Source of the DNA: Actinomucor elegans
Taxonomy: Eukaryota; Mucoromycota; Mucoromycetes; Mucorales; Mucoraceae
Direction of reading: 5' to 3'
Length of the DNA: 64,000 nt
Assembly: GCA_026027325.1 (NCBI GenBank)
Contig: JAMSLZ010000002.1
Coordinates: forward strand, 1,302,001 to 1,366,000
Within the stretch, counting starts at the first letter, position 1. Every line of letters begins with the position of its first letter. The notes under the pieces are model-generated. The model was not told the DNA's origin. It made no database searches and was given only the letters and a program-made list of their open reading frames with translations. Both the position numbers and the translations under genes were made by a program. Of this stretch, positions 9,407-20,867 are shown one piece after another.

Positions 9407-11038
9407 CAGTGACTTACAATACTGTCCGCATGTTTTGCAATTTTAACTTCACATTATCATTCCTCACTCGATAATGGCTGCAAAAATGTAAAAATAATAT
9501 TATTTGAAAGCCCAATAAAATCACTACAATAGGTTGAAATCTCAGATCATATGACTTTCCTAATATAGAGTATTAATCGTTTAAAAAAAGGAACATCATG
9601 CGGACAGTATTGTGAGCAGGGGTTCACAAAATTTGTTTATTGATAAATCTGCTTTAATAATCGGTCCAGCGGCCTTTCGCTTTGATGACAGCTTCACAGC
9701 GTAAAGGCATACTATCAATAACATTCAAACATTCTTCTTTGGTAATTTTGTGGTACCATACGTCTGTAACACGTTCAAAAAGCTCTTGCATGCCAGAAGG
9801 CGGAGTATCATAGTCATTTAGTCGTCTTTTGACTAAGGCCCACATATGCTCGATTGGATTAAGATCAGGAGATTGAGATGGCCAGTCCATTACTACGTAT
9901 TTTTGTTTTTTGAGGTAGTCTTTGACCGTACCAGAAGTATGTTTAGGGTCGTTATCCTGTTGAAAGATGATCTGATTGGTTCTTAATCCTGTTTCTTGGC
10001 AGACCAACTTTACCGTTTTCCTCAGTTCGTCACGCAGAATCGTCCCATAAAGCTCCTTGTCCATTATGGAATCGATCTTACACATCCATCCAACTCCAAT
10101 GCAAGATATGCAACTCCAAATCATGATGCTTCCTCCACCATGCTTTTTTGTTTGCTTTATGTGGCGGTCTTGTAGTGGCTCATTGTCTCGAATCCAAGCC
10201 CAAGTACGACCATCAGAGCAGAAGCGGTTTATCTTAGTCTCATCAGACCAAATAACCCTTCTCCAATCGGCTATCGTATAGTCCTCATACTTTTTTGCCC
10301 AAGCTAATCGCTCACGTATGTTTTTGGCATTGAGGTTTGGCTTCGTTTCCTTTTCCATGGATCCTAAGCCTTCGGCCTTGAGTGCCCTACGCACGGTCTG
10401 CGGTGAAACAGATAAACCAAAGTCAAATGACAATTGTTTTTGAATACTTATTACGTTTCCCTGGCCTCCTCTTGTAATCTGTCGCACGCAATATCTTTTA
10501 TCCGCTTCTTTAAGCTTTAAAGGTTTACCTCCTTTTGGCTTCTTTCGATTAGGTAAGTGTTCCGCGGCGACTTTATTGACTGTCGTGCGCCCAACATTGG
10601 TGCGATAGGCAACCTGGCGAATGGAATAGCTTGCTTGGAGGCCACCAATGATATTTTGTCGTGTGGCTTCAGATATGGGTCTCATCACTTATGAAATAAA
10701 TTAAGAATGTATAATAAGATTGTGATTTAATGAATTAATGAGAGTATGCGCGATGAAAGATAACTTTGTTTTTGAGTCAATTTCCATCATGTTCAACTTA
10801 TGGGTTGAATTTCGCATCTAAAAATTGACTCACAATACTGTCCGCATGATGTTCCTTTTTTTAAACGATTAATACTCTATATTAGGAAAGTCATATGATC
10901 TGAGGTTTCAATTAATTGTAATGATTTTGTTGGGCTTTCAAATGATATTATTTTTACATTTTTGCAGCCATTATCGAGCGAGTAATGATAATGTGAAGCT
11001 AAAATTGCAAAACATGCGGACAGTATTGTAAGTCACTG
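9407..11038 (-). mobile_element. Tc1-D1, intact Tc1-like element
   Basis: It is 1,632 bp with TA on both sides (9405-9406 and 11039-11040), inserted in a TA-repeat. Terminal inverted repeats of about 210 bp start CAGTGACTTACAATACTG. Each repeat contains the motif ACAATACTGTCCGCATG at the outer end and its reverse complement at the inner end (about 9594-9616 and 10828-10850). It encodes one uninterrupted transposase and is probably autonomous. A decayed relative (D2) is at 44856-46981. Confidence 0.95.
9654..10688 (-). CDS. Tc1-like DD34E transposase, 344 aa
   Basis: The N-terminus carries a helix-turn-helix (about 1-50, with YSIRQVAYRTNVGRTTVNKV) and a second one (about 60-110, including SPQTVRRALKAEGLG). 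The catalytic Asp residues are in VIWSDETKINRF (149) and FQQDNDPKHTS (245). The Glu is in DLNPIEHMW (280), giving exactly 34 residues between the second Asp and the Glu, as in Tc1. The GGGS loop and WTDY tail are typical. Length equals the family norm and there is no stop or frameshift. It cuts and pastes its element at TA sites. Confidence 0.96.
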   Translation of the reverse strand: MMRPISEATRQNIIGGLQASYSIRQVAYRTNVGRTTVNKVAAEHLPNRKKPKGGKPLKLKEADKRYCVRQITRGGQGNVISIQKQLSFDFGLSVSPQTVRRALKAEGLGSMEKETKPNLNAKNIRERLAWAKKYEDYTIADWRRVIWSDETKINRFCSDGRTWAWIRDNEPLQDRHIKQTKKHGGGSIMIWSCISCIGVGWMCKIDSIMDKELYGTILRDELRKTVKLVCQETGLRTNQIIFQQDNDPKHTSGTVKDYLKKQKYVVMDWPSQSPDLNPIEHMWALVKRRLNDYDTPPSGMQELFERVTDVWYHKITKEECLNVIDSMPLRCEAVIKAKGRWTDY

Positions 11039-11389
11039 TATATATATATTATTTTTAAGTGCTGCGGATTTATACACAAGATGAGTTGATTAATAAACTG
11101 AAAATATAAAGTGATAGACTCTGTATTGCTACGCATCGAATTATACCAGAAGTGTAAAGACTGATGATAAGAGATCTATCTTGCTGTGCACTTTTTCATG
11201 GAAATTATATCTAATGAAGACTTGTAATTATGAAATTACGAATGGATATACAATCATTATAATACGTGTTCTGAGAAAAATATCAGCATTTAAGTGTAAG
11301 CATACAATTATATTTTATTCTTCTATCATATGCTGACACTGTTTCGTGATGGAATGCCAAATTACTAAACAGATCTCTACATAGTGGGC

Positions 11390-14300
11390 CAATTAAACCA
11401 AGCTAGAATCCAGTTCAATGCCCAACAAAAAAGTCCACCCATTCAAGAAGAAGATAGTAAGTATTTTGAATTAATTAGATACATATATATGTACTTGTAC
11501 TCATTTTGATCCATAACAGCAGCCGATTACAGCGAATATTTTGACATGTACGACGATGAATTTGATGCTGGGACGAGTGAGCAAGAATGATCACCAGAGG
11601 AATTTCCAGGAGAATTACCGGAAGAGTTTTACAATGCATGTAAGTCTAGCTATCGTAATGAGCATCCACCTTCTTGTATACTTACCTATAACTGCTTCAG
11701 CTGATTTTTTCCCTAGATCTCCTCTTTCTTTTGTCTTGTATATTATGGTCGTTATGCTTCAAGTCAATAACTATCTAACCGTTGAATGCGCTGAAATGAT
11801 CATGGTTTTCCTTAATGTTACTCTCAATCTCGTTGGTGATCCATACCGCTTCCCAAAAAAAATCGTTACGTTGACAAGAAGAGATAAGTTCCAACAGCTT
11901 TTCTGTGATGGTATCACCAATTATACCGTATGTCCTGAATGCCATACATTATATCCTCCTACATCCTCTACGCAGCATTGTAACCGTATTTCGAAAATTT
12001 ACTCAGATAGAACAACAACTGTCTGCAATGAAGCCCTATTTGAACCATCCTTATCTAATTGCCTTGTTCCAAGAAAGGTGTATCCGTTCAATTCTCTTAT
12101 TTCAACCCTTAGAAAGATGTTCAAGCGTCCAGGCTTTGTCCAAAATATATCCAAATGGCGTTCTCGTATACCAATGAACGGCTATCTATGATGGATCCGT
12201 CTTTAAACAATTCAAATTGGGTGCAAGATCTCCTATATTTACCTCCGAGTCTGTCTTCAATTTGATGCTTACATTGAACGTAGATTGGTACACTGTTGAT
12301 AAGACTTCTGGTGGTTCAGCTGGTAGCATCTATTTAACTATCCAAAACCTTCCAAAAGACAGTGGTCGCGATCTTAAGGAGAACATGATACTTGTAGGTA
12401 TTATTCCAGGCCCTACAGAACCTCACACAACAGAATTAAATCATTATTTGGATCCTCTCGTTGATGAACTTTTGGTGTTAATGAATGGTGTTTCAATGGA
12501 TGTGTGCATGCCAGATGGAGAATTACAGCCGCAAAATGTCAAAGCTGCTCTTTCAATGGTATGCTGCGATTTGCCTGCTGCTAAAAAAACCTCTGGTTTT
12601 GTCTCGTTTAATGCGGTCTGCGGTTGTCATCGCTGTAAAAACAAGTTTGGCAATCTGCGTGGTGAAAACAAGAGAGATTGGTCTGGTTGGAACGATGATG
12701 ACTGGATCCCAAGAACTATGCAAGAAAATAAAGTAGAAGCAAATGCTTGGAAGTTGAAAAGCGACGCTGGTCAATCTGTGAAAGCGTTAGAAGATGAAAA
12801 TGGCACACGCTATAGTTCTCTTCATCGCTTACCATATTTTGATGCGCCTGGATTTACAGTTATCGAGCCGATGCACAACCTCTATCTCGGCACTGTCAAA
12901 CACTTGATGGGTTTATGGCTTTCCCGAGATACCAGAAACAGTTGGGTGAATGCTTCAACAGCTAAACCATTGATTGACAAATACGACCTCAAAAAAATGC
13001 AGGAATTTCTTCTAATCAAGAAACATCGTTTCAACGAACGTTGTGATGGTCGTTCATTAGTCAAAAAGATCACAATTGGTACTGGTTTCTCGTACTTGAA
13101 AGCTGCTGAATGGAAGGCTTGGAGTGTGCTTGCTCGTTTAGTCTTAAAACAGGTGTTGGATACAGCTAAATTCGAAAACTTCATGCTTTTTGCTGACGCC
13201 TTGCGTATCTTGGAAGCTAATGTTATCAGTTTGGCTGACATTGATGCATGCCATATCAAATTGCGAGAATTCTGTATTGGCTTTGAGCATTTATATGGTA
13301 AGCGGAATGTGCAGTCAAATATGCATTTCCACTTACATCTCGCCGAATGCATGCGGATGTATGGTCCCATTTCGTGTTTTTGGGCGTTCAACTTTGAACG
13401 TTACAATATGTATGTGAAAAGAATACGCACAAACCACAAAAAAGGTTTTGAAAAAACGTTCATGGTTCAAATGCTTCGAACTATCCATGCCAATGACTAT
13501 TTCAATCAATTTTCCAGAATAAAAACGTAGACTTAAAAAATCTGTTTTTTTTTCGAGCGACCAATAAACACAAAGTCATCAGTTAGTTTTGAATTTAAAA
13601 TAAAATTTTGTTCCTTTCTTACTTTTACATTATAAAATGAACAACAATCAAGAAATCAAGAGACTATTCTTACACATTAACAACGCAACTGAAGATAATA
13701 CTCACAAATTTATAGCAGTAGAACCGTCGATCGATTTATTTCAGTGTATGAAATACTCTGAATTGCCAAAGAGTGGAGATGAACGTTGTGGTGGTTTCGA
13801 ATCGTTGCCGCAGTTCAGCTTGGAATCTATTAGCTGGTCACGTAGTCCCATTACCAGCTTAAACAAGACAGTCGAAAAAGGACAGACAATGGATGAATAT
13901 AGTTGCCTTGTCGAATACTACCGCGATCTTTACGGGTTTTTGTTAAAACGAGACGATGACATGATCGAAGACAATGAACTCGTAGTCAAGAACTTCATCA
14001 AAAAGTTCAAGCGCATTCAAATTCTTGGATATATATACTATTCAGAAGAATTTGCCGAAGGCCAGAATACATATTTCTGTGCTTATCACTACAACAGCGA
14101 TGGCGTGTTGGACCTTCGACCTGGACAGATTCAATTCTTTTTCCAACATACCCAAGAAGTCGAGAGTGCTGATGAAAATGAAGGAAATGGATTATTGGAT
14201 CATATGTTTGCGTTTGTACGATGGTTCAAATATCCAAATCCTGAGACAGAAGACCTGTCAGCATATAATGGCCACCACGCATCCTGCTGGCAAAATAGTT

Positions 14301-14422
14301 TTGAAGATATTTCTCAAGACTGTATATTGCCAGTACACAGACTGTATTCGGGTATTGATATAACGATTGAGTATTTGACTAACATCAATATTGTTCTTTT
14401 TCTGCCTCGAAAGATTTGCTAA
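11390..14422 (+). pseudogene. Plavaka-type (CACTA superfamily) transposase gene, decayed
   Basis: Spliced coding blocks read as a Plavaka transposase. An N-terminal part has CPECHTLYPPTSSTQHC. The core (12200-13520) has YLTIQNLPKD, ILVGIIPGPTEPHTTELNHYLDPLVDELL, CCDLPAAKKTSGF, GCHRCKNKFG, SGWNDDDWIPRT, and RYSSLHRLPYFDAPG with VIEPMHNLYLGTVKHLMGLW. The C-terminal part (13637-14422) has ILPVHRLYSG and LPRK. Short introns are likely near 11458-11520, 11643-11697 and 13520-13636. An in-frame TGA near 11589 and a one-base frameshift near 12180-12190 (before AIYDGSVFKQFKLG) break it. The companion gene converges from the right. Confidence 0.8.
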
Positions 14423-15399
14423 TAAACTAGAGAATGTAATGGTTACTTGATGATGGATTTATGAGTAAAAGATGCCAAGAAAAAGCTATTGATTTGTTTG
14501 CAAGTATATTAAAATTTTTATTAATGTATTGACTGATATTATTGCTTGTAGCTAGGATGAATACTCCATTCTGGAAGTCGTTCGAAAATCTTTTGACTTA
14601 ATGAACCTTCAGTATGACGGAAAACCTGGCGAGGTTTACTCTCTGATTCAGATTTGCGATCAGCGATGTATAGTTGATCACAGAGATCATAAAAGTCATT
14701 TCAGCCTAGACATACATTGTAAGGGAGTTGAGTATTTATCAAATGGTTTATGGTTTACACATATTTTACCTTTTTAGATCTCCAATGAGGACGATAGCGT
14801 TTGATGATTTTTCTGCCATCATCATCTACAGCATTTTCTTCATCAGACATACAAGCTGCTTTTAACAAAAGCTCGCATTCCTCGAGATTAAAGCCTTTGG
14901 CCATAAGATGATTAGAATGGGATCTTGCGGCATTCTCGCGGTTTCTTTGAAGCTATCATCATTACCATAAGATTAGACTTCAATCACAAATGAAAATACG
15001 ATGGTTCAGCTTACCCGGTCCTTTCTAGATTTATATGTATTGGCCAATTTTTTTGCTGCTTTTTCCTCTTCAGACAATCCTACCTGTTCTTTCATTTTAT
15101 GCTTAGCATAGTCAAGTCTCTTTTGGTAGTAGTCTTGAGAGTACTTTTTTAATTCTTCTTTCGTCCAAGTACTTTTTTCAGTAACTTTTCTGACATAGAG
15201 GTCTTCTTGTACTTCTTTCAGCAAGGTCATCAAAAAGCGAAGATTACCTTCATCACCTTTTAAAGACCCATTGACATTCCATTTAAAATTGAATTCATTG
15301 CTTACTCTTGCTTCAATGGAGTAAAGAATTTTCTATTAAATAAAAATTAGTATGGCCATAATGCAATATATTTCACAATGGGATATACTTTACTCCAAG

Positions 15400-15902
15400 T
15401 GTTGTATTCCACCTACTATTTTGCATCGACATAATAGTAAGGAATCAACTGTTCATTTATGTCATACACGGACTCTATCTGATAACCCAATCAGATTAAC
15501 GAGGCCTGCATAAATACAAGCGATGTGTCATCCTTAGAACTATTAGCCAATAATCCTTACAAGAAACACGCGGCATCATACTATCGAGTAGTATCGAGTG
15601 TATCTCAAGATAAGACCTGAATATCGAATAACGCGTGGGTTATACAATTACAACAATGCGTGGTTGAAAGGCTTATTAGTGGCTGCTGGGATTGGACTCC
15701 GTTGTACGGCCATGCGTGCTGATAGATATTGAATGCTACACTATTAAGCTCTGATGAAATGTATATAAAGAAGACTTGATTTTGAATTGTGAATAAACAT
15801 TAGAATAACTTTTACTATCAGGATAGCTGATTCCATTTACTGTCTATTCTTTTATTATTGTATTTTAAATTATATCCTTCGTCTTTAGCACCGGATATAA
15901 CA
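15400..15902 (+). repeat. Ty3-1 5' LTR (LTR4)
   Basis: It runs TGTTGTATTCC...GGATATAACA, 503 bp. A TATATAAAG box about 135 bp before its end probably directs transcription. It matches 24466-24968 almost completely. Confidence 0.95.
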
Positions 15903-15947
15903 TTTTTTTGAATCAAGCTTTTTCCAACAATTACAATCTTATTACCA

Positions 15948-18900
15948 ATGTCTTCTCCTGCTGCCTCCATTCACTCTGGTGAACCTACTGTTTCTGTTGC
16001 TCAAGCCAACTTACCTAGTCTTGATACATCCATGGAAGAATCTTCTGGTTCTGCTGCTTCTTTTGTTGATCGACAAGTACAAGCTGAAGAATCTCTCCGT
16101 AGTATGCAAGATACTATCAACCAACTCACTATTGAGTTAACCATTCTTGCTGCTCGTCTCTCGTCTCCTTTGTCTGGTGATAATCTCGATGATTTCCAGG
16201 CTGAATACTTACAAAAGGATAGTGTTCTCAAGGCTGTCATTGCTACCAAAGCCCTCATTGAGAAATCCAATGCTGACTCTGTCAAATATGCTCGCGCTGT
16301 TGTTGATCCCAAGGCACCCATCAAGGTTTCTAGTGTGTGTCCCAACAACATGCCTTATCTTCAATGGGTTGGTGAAGTTCATGAGCCTAGTGCTCATATT
16401 TTTATCGATGCTGCTGCTTGTTTGACACGTTTTCAAAACGTAATGTATGCTCATCGTTTGGACTTCGACACCAACTATGAACGATTAGTGTTGTCTCAAA
16501 TGTCGCAAGCTCAACTTACCTGGTATGAAGTTGAGTTCCACCAGAACGCTCGTGCCGCTGGTATTGCTTCTCCTACGTGGCTCATGTTCAAGAATGAGTT
16601 CCTCTCTCGGTTTGGTACAACCGTTGATGAAGATCGTGCTGCCTGTGCTCGCTCTCTTGTTGACATCAAGTTAGCCAAAGGTGAATCTCTTTTTGCTTTC
16701 ATTGATCGCTTCAATGATCTCCGTCGTCGTGCTGTTGACCAGTGCTTACCTGCCTCCATTCTTGTGGATAAGTTTTTACACGCCTTGCCCACTGAATTTG
16801 CTGACAAGGTCATTACTTCGCGTCTTTCCTTACCAAAGGATCAAAAGTCGAATGTGGATGTAGTGATGCGTCTTGCTCGTGAACTGTACAATGACTTGTA
16901 CAAAGAGAAAGGTCTTCCTGGTGTCTCTGCTTCTGTTTCTTCTGCTTCTGGTTCTTCTTCGCGTGTGTCAAACATACCTTCTGCTGCCAACTATGTGCAC
17001 CGTGAAAGTGACAAGTCTCGTCACGCTGTTCCTTCTTCTCTTGGTGTTGCCTCTTCTGCCATGTCTATTGGTAAGGTTGCCAAACGTTCTTCTTCTACTG
17101 CTTCCACTGGGAAATATTGTTCTTTTCACAAAGTCAATACCCATGATACTGCCAATTGTAAGGCTATCTCTCGTGCGTCATCTGTTATTGCTAACCAGCA
17201 ACCTCTTGCTGCTGCTTCCGGTTCTTTGCCTTCTTCAAGTCAAGTTCCCATTAACAATCGTACTTGTCATTCGTTTGGAGCTCCTGGTTGGACACGCCAG
17301 CATCGTTGCAATACTGCTGTGCGTAACGATCCCAATCAAGGACCAACTCATCGTTTTGGGATGATGAGTATTGCAGGTGCTGCTTCTCGTGCCTTTGGTT
17401 CTTCTGGTGCTATTGCATCATCTTCTGCTTCGTTGGCTCCGGCCTCGAACCTATCGACAGTTGCTCCCGCAGTAACTCCATTCAATTCCGAAGTTAGCTC
17501 TTCATCTTCTGCTGTTCCTGTTCAGGAACACATGAATATCGATGAACACGCAGCCGTCCAGGCACAACTTTGTAAGTCAAACATATTTTCAAATTTACCC
17601 AAACAAAGATCTAATGCGATTCTTTTACCTATTGTTGTGCAGAACATTCGCGTCTACGCATACTTGGATACAGGCTGTACGTTCAGCATATGTTCTCCTC
17701 GCTTCTTTCGTTCTCTTGGTGTTGGCTTTACGCCTTCATCTGGTACGGTTCAGCTTGGTCATGTTAACACGCAACAACCTAGGATTGGTTATACTTCTTT
17801 GAACATTTTGTACAATAAAATACAATTGAAGCATAAATTTGAATTGTTTGATTTCTATACAGAGGACGATAGTGCGCCTATTTTATTTGGTCTTGACATT
17901 ATGCCTCTTCTTAACATCGCTATCACTGGGTTGGTATCAACTTGGGATGATCATACTGGTCCTGCATTGCCATCACCAATCGATCCTGAAGATATCAAAC
18001 CTAATAATAGTCCTTTTGGTACTGCTGATGAACGCCAATTGATGCAATCTAAACTTAAACCACTGTTAGCTGCAAACGCTAATATCGATTTGAAGAATAC
18101 CTACTGCAATTTGCCTGGCGCAATAGTACAATTGGAAACGCAACCCGGTAAAGTAGCTTACCGTAAGCCATACCCAATTCCTATTGCCTACAAGCAATCC
18201 GTATTAGATCAAATTGAAACTTGGAAAAATGAAGGTGTAATAGAAATTGCACAAAGTCACACCGGCTTTAATTCTCCCCTTCTATGTGTTAGTAAGAAAA
18301 ATGCTGATGGTATCTATTCGTTTAAGAAGCCTAGAGTAGTAGCTGACGTTCGTGAGTTAAACTCGATTCTTATTAGTACGGATAAGTACAATATACCTCT
18401 CATTTCGGACATCCATGAACGCTTAAGTAATGCCAAAATCATTACTAGTATCGATATCCATTCTTGCTTCACTAGCTTCCTCGTTGACCCTGCTCACAAA
18501 AGCAAGTTAAACTTTATGTGTCCTTTTACTAACTTGCAATATACTTTTCGCAAAGTATGTTTCGGTGTCTCCTTTATCGCTAATTTGGTACAAAGGACCT
18601 TAACTAACTTGTTCAGTGACCTTCCTTACGTAACGATCTATATCGATGACATTTGCATCAGTACCAATGATTCTCTAGCACATCATACTGATTGTGTAGC
18701 CGAAGTTATCCGTCGCCTCACAAACGCAAATCTTCAACTTTCTCCAGAAAAGATTGTACTTGCTCAGAAAAGTATTCACATTTTGGGTTGGTCAATTGTA
18801 GATGGTAAATTGATGCCTGATCCAAGAAAAGTATCAAATGTACACACCTGGCCTCTTCCTCAGACGGGTAAAGACATTATGCGATACTTGGGTTACTTCA

Positions 18901-20867
18901 ATTACTTTCGTTCTGCGATTCCTGGATACAGTCGTTTAGCAGCTCCACTTGATGAGTTACGCAGTAGTAAATCACTTGCAGCTATATGGTCTGACAAACA
19001 CACGCAAGCTTTTCGCAACTTGCAAGCAGCCTTGTCGTCTGCTCTCGTGTTATCTCCTCCTGACTTTCGTTACCGTTTCCATGTCGCAACTGACGCGTCT
19101 AAAACTGGTATTGGTGGAGTCATTTACTATATCAAAAATGATACGGTTCATTATGTGACTATGGCTTCTCGCAAGCTATCTACCTCCGAAATGAATTACA
19201 GTACAACAAAACGAGAATTACTTGCTATTGTCTACATGTTGACTAAGTATCATAAATGGTTATTCGGTATTAAATTCACTTTGCATACTGATCATAAAAG
19301 CCTTATCTTTTTACATGATCAAAGCACCCCCAACACCTTGATGCTGACTTGGTGGGACACTATTTTTTCTTTTACGTTCGATGTTGTTCATATTCCTGGA
19401 ATTAAGAACATCATTCCCGATACTCTTAGTCGACTGTTTTCTGATGACGAATCCAACAGTCTGGAGGAGGGTGGAAATATTGTTAACCATCAAAACATAT
19501 TTGAGAACCATAAGAAAAGATATAATACCACGCGTTCTGAACGTAAACTGCAAATACGGTATCCTACAGATAAAAACAAGTCACGCAAAAGAATACTATC
19601 TGCTAGAAACGGGACTGAAAATAAAACAAAAGGAAATTACGCCTTTTCATCTTTCCCAACAGTTTCTACAAACTACGATGATAATACCAATACATCATCC
19701 AACCACATTGACTCATCCAATACTACATCGTTCGATAGTTACAATAAGACACCTCTTATTTCTCGCGCAATGCAATATGCTGATTATATGACACCACCTG
19801 AAAAGGATCGCGTTTCTATTATTATGAAAGCACACTTGCTTGGCCATTTTGGCGTAAATGCAATTGAGAAAACTATTCACAATGATTACAAATTACATTG
19901 GACTAATTTGCGACAAGACATTCAAAGAGTTATCAATGATTGTGAAGCTTGCCAAGCACATGGCATCTATCGAGTTGGTTATCACCCTCCTAGAAGCGTG
20001 TTGCCTGACGGTGTCTTCGATCATATCTGTATAGATCTCGGTGATTTCAATACTACATCATCTCGTGGTAATAACTTTATGTTAGTTGTAGTAGATTACT
20101 TTAGTCGATTTACAATTCTACGTGCACTCCCTGACAAGAGTAGTTACAGTGTAGCAAAAGAATTACTTCACATATGCTGTCAGTTCGGATTCCCTCGGAT
20201 CATCACGCATGACAATGGTATGGAATTTGTGAATGAAGTGGTTAAACAATTTATACAAATGAGTGGCATGGATAGACGGCTTAGCTTGCCCTATACTCCT
20301 ACTGGAAACAGTGTAGTAGAAAGCTATGTTGGCATCTGTAAACGTAGTATCATCAAAGCGTTAACTGCTAATGCTGTTGAACCTGAATCTTGGGATTTGT
20401 ATTTAGACGTGATCCAATACTCTGTCAATTGTCAGTATTCGCGATTGCATAAATCTCGTCCTTTTGCGGTTATGTTCAATAGACAGCCTAATGACTTTAT
20501 CGACTACACGGATGTAAAACCTACCATCAATATCGAGAAATCTGATAGTAAACTCATTGATAAGAAGCTGAAATATGTCAAAGATGTCATTATTCCTTCT
20601 ATTGCTAAACGCATTAAAGAGACACAATTAAACGATCATTTAAAATTCCAAAAGAATAACAAGATCATTGAAACAAAGTACCCTCTTAATTCTAAAGTTA
20701 TGATCGTGAACGTACTCAAATCATCTAAACTGCAACCCAGATGGTTAGGTCCTTTTATCATTAAAGGCTACGGAGAACATGTTTGTGCATTTAAGCATAA
20801 AAATTTAACAATTTACATAGATTTCATGAATTATATAAATGTTAGGGTTAATTTTAAAATCACGTGA
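15948..20867 (+). CDS. Ty3-1 Gag-Pol polyprotein, 3' end displaced by an insertion
   Basis: A single frame encodes Gag, then a Cys/His motif (about 390-404, YCSFHKVNTHDTANC), an aspartic protease (LDTGC, about 573) and reverse transcriptase (YIDDICIS, about 898). RNase H follows (ATDASKTGIGG, about 1045). The integrase has a zinc domain (HLLGHFG...CEACQ, about 1295-1336) and catalytic residues in CIDLGDFN, THDNGMEF and VVESYVG. The GPF module PRWLGPFIIKGY follows. From 20772 the frame runs into the inserted composite element (GEHVCAFKH...) and stops at 20867. The true C-terminus continues at 23839. The polyprotein would copy and integrate the element. Confidence 0.95.
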   Translation: MSSPAASIHSGEPTVSVAQANLPSLDTSMEESSGSAASFVDRQVQAEESLRSMQDTINQLTIELTILAARLSSPLSGDNLDDFQAEYLQKDSVLKAVIATKALIEKSNADSVKYARAVVDPKAPIKVSSVCPNNMPYLQWVGEVHEPSAHIFIDAAACLTRFQNVMYAHRLDFDTNYERLVLSQMSQAQLTWYEVEFHQNARAAGIASPTWLMFKNEFLSRFGTTVDEDRAACARSLVDIKLAKGESLFAFIDRFNDLRRRAVDQCLPASILVDKFLHALPTEFADKVITSRLSLPKDQKSNVDVVMRLARELYNDLYKEKGLPGVSASVSSASGSSSRVSNIPSAANYVHRESDKSRHAVPSSLGVASSAMSIGKVAKRSSSTASTGKYCSFHKVNTHDTANCKAISRASSVIANQQPLAAASGSLPSSSQVPINNRTCHSFGAPGWTRQHRCNTAVRNDPNQGPTHRFGMMSIAGAASRAFGSSGAIASSSASLAPASNLSTVAPAVTPFNSEVSSSSSAVPVQEHMNIDEHAAVQAQLCKSNIFSNLPKQRSNAILLPIVVQNIRVYAYLDTGCTFSICSPRFFRSLGVGFTPSSGTVQLGHVNTQQPRIGYTSLNILYNKIQLKHKFELFDFYTEDDSAPILFGLDIMPLLNIAITGLVSTWDDHTGPALPSPIDPEDIKPNNSPFGTADERQLMQSKLKPLLAANANIDLKNTYCNLPGAIVQLETQPGKVAYRKPYPIPIAYKQSVLDQIETWKNEGVIEIAQSHTGFNSPLLCVSKKNADGIYSFKKPRVVADVRELNSILISTDKYNIPLISDIHERLSNAKIITSIDIHSCFTSFLVDPAHKSKLNFMCPFTNLQYTFRKVCFGVSFIANLVQRTLTNLFSDLPYVTIYIDDICISTNDSLAHHTDCVAEVIRRLTNANLQLSPEKIVLAQKSIHILGWSIVDGKLMPDPRKVSNVHTWPLPQTGKDIMRYLGYFNYFRSAIPGYSRLAAPLDELRSSKSLAAIWSDKHTQAFRNLQAALSSALVLSPPDFRYRFHVATDASKTGIGGVIYYIKNDTVHYVTMASRKLSTSEMNYSTTKRELLAIVYMLTKYHKWLFGIKFTLHTDHKSLIFLHDQSTPNTLMLTWWDTIFSFTFDVVHIPGIKNIIPDTLSRLFSDDESNSLEEGGNIVNHQNIFENHKKRYNTTRSERKLQIRYPTDKNKSRKRILSARNGTENKTKGNYAFSSFPTVSTNYDDNTNTSSNHIDSSNTTSFDSYNKTPLISRAMQYADYMTPPEKDRVSIIMKAHLLGHFGVNAIEKTIHNDYKLHWTNLRQDIQRVINDCEACQAHGIYRVGYHPPRSVLPDGVFDHICIDLGDFNTTSSRGNNFMLVVVDYFSRFTILRALPDKSSYSVAKELLHICCQFGFPRIITHDNGMEFVNEVVKQFIQMSGMDRRLSLPYTPTGNSVVESYVGICKRSIIKALTANAVEPESWDLYLDVIQYSVNCQYSRLHKSRPFAVMFNRQPNDFIDYTDVKPTINIEKSDSKLIDKKLKYVKDVIIPSIAKRIKETQLNDHLKFQKNNKIIETKYPLNSKVMIVNVLKSSKLQPRWLGPFIIKGYGEHVCAFKHKNLTIYIDFMNYINVRVNFKIT

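Noticed and set aside
12882..13391. Minus-strand ORF of 169 codons
   Set aside because: Antisense to the conserved core of the Plavaka transposase; no independent support.
16873..17364. Long leucine-rich ORF on the plus strand
   Set aside because: It is a shadow frame of the Ty3-1 gag-pol gene, produced by its Ser/Ala-rich codons, and has no homology or start context of its own.
20772..20867. Alternative C-terminus of Ty3-1 Pol (GEHVCAFKHKNLTIY...)
   Set aside because: These residues are encoded by the terminal repeat of the inserted composite; the related copy at 35498 continues with TKHGSY.
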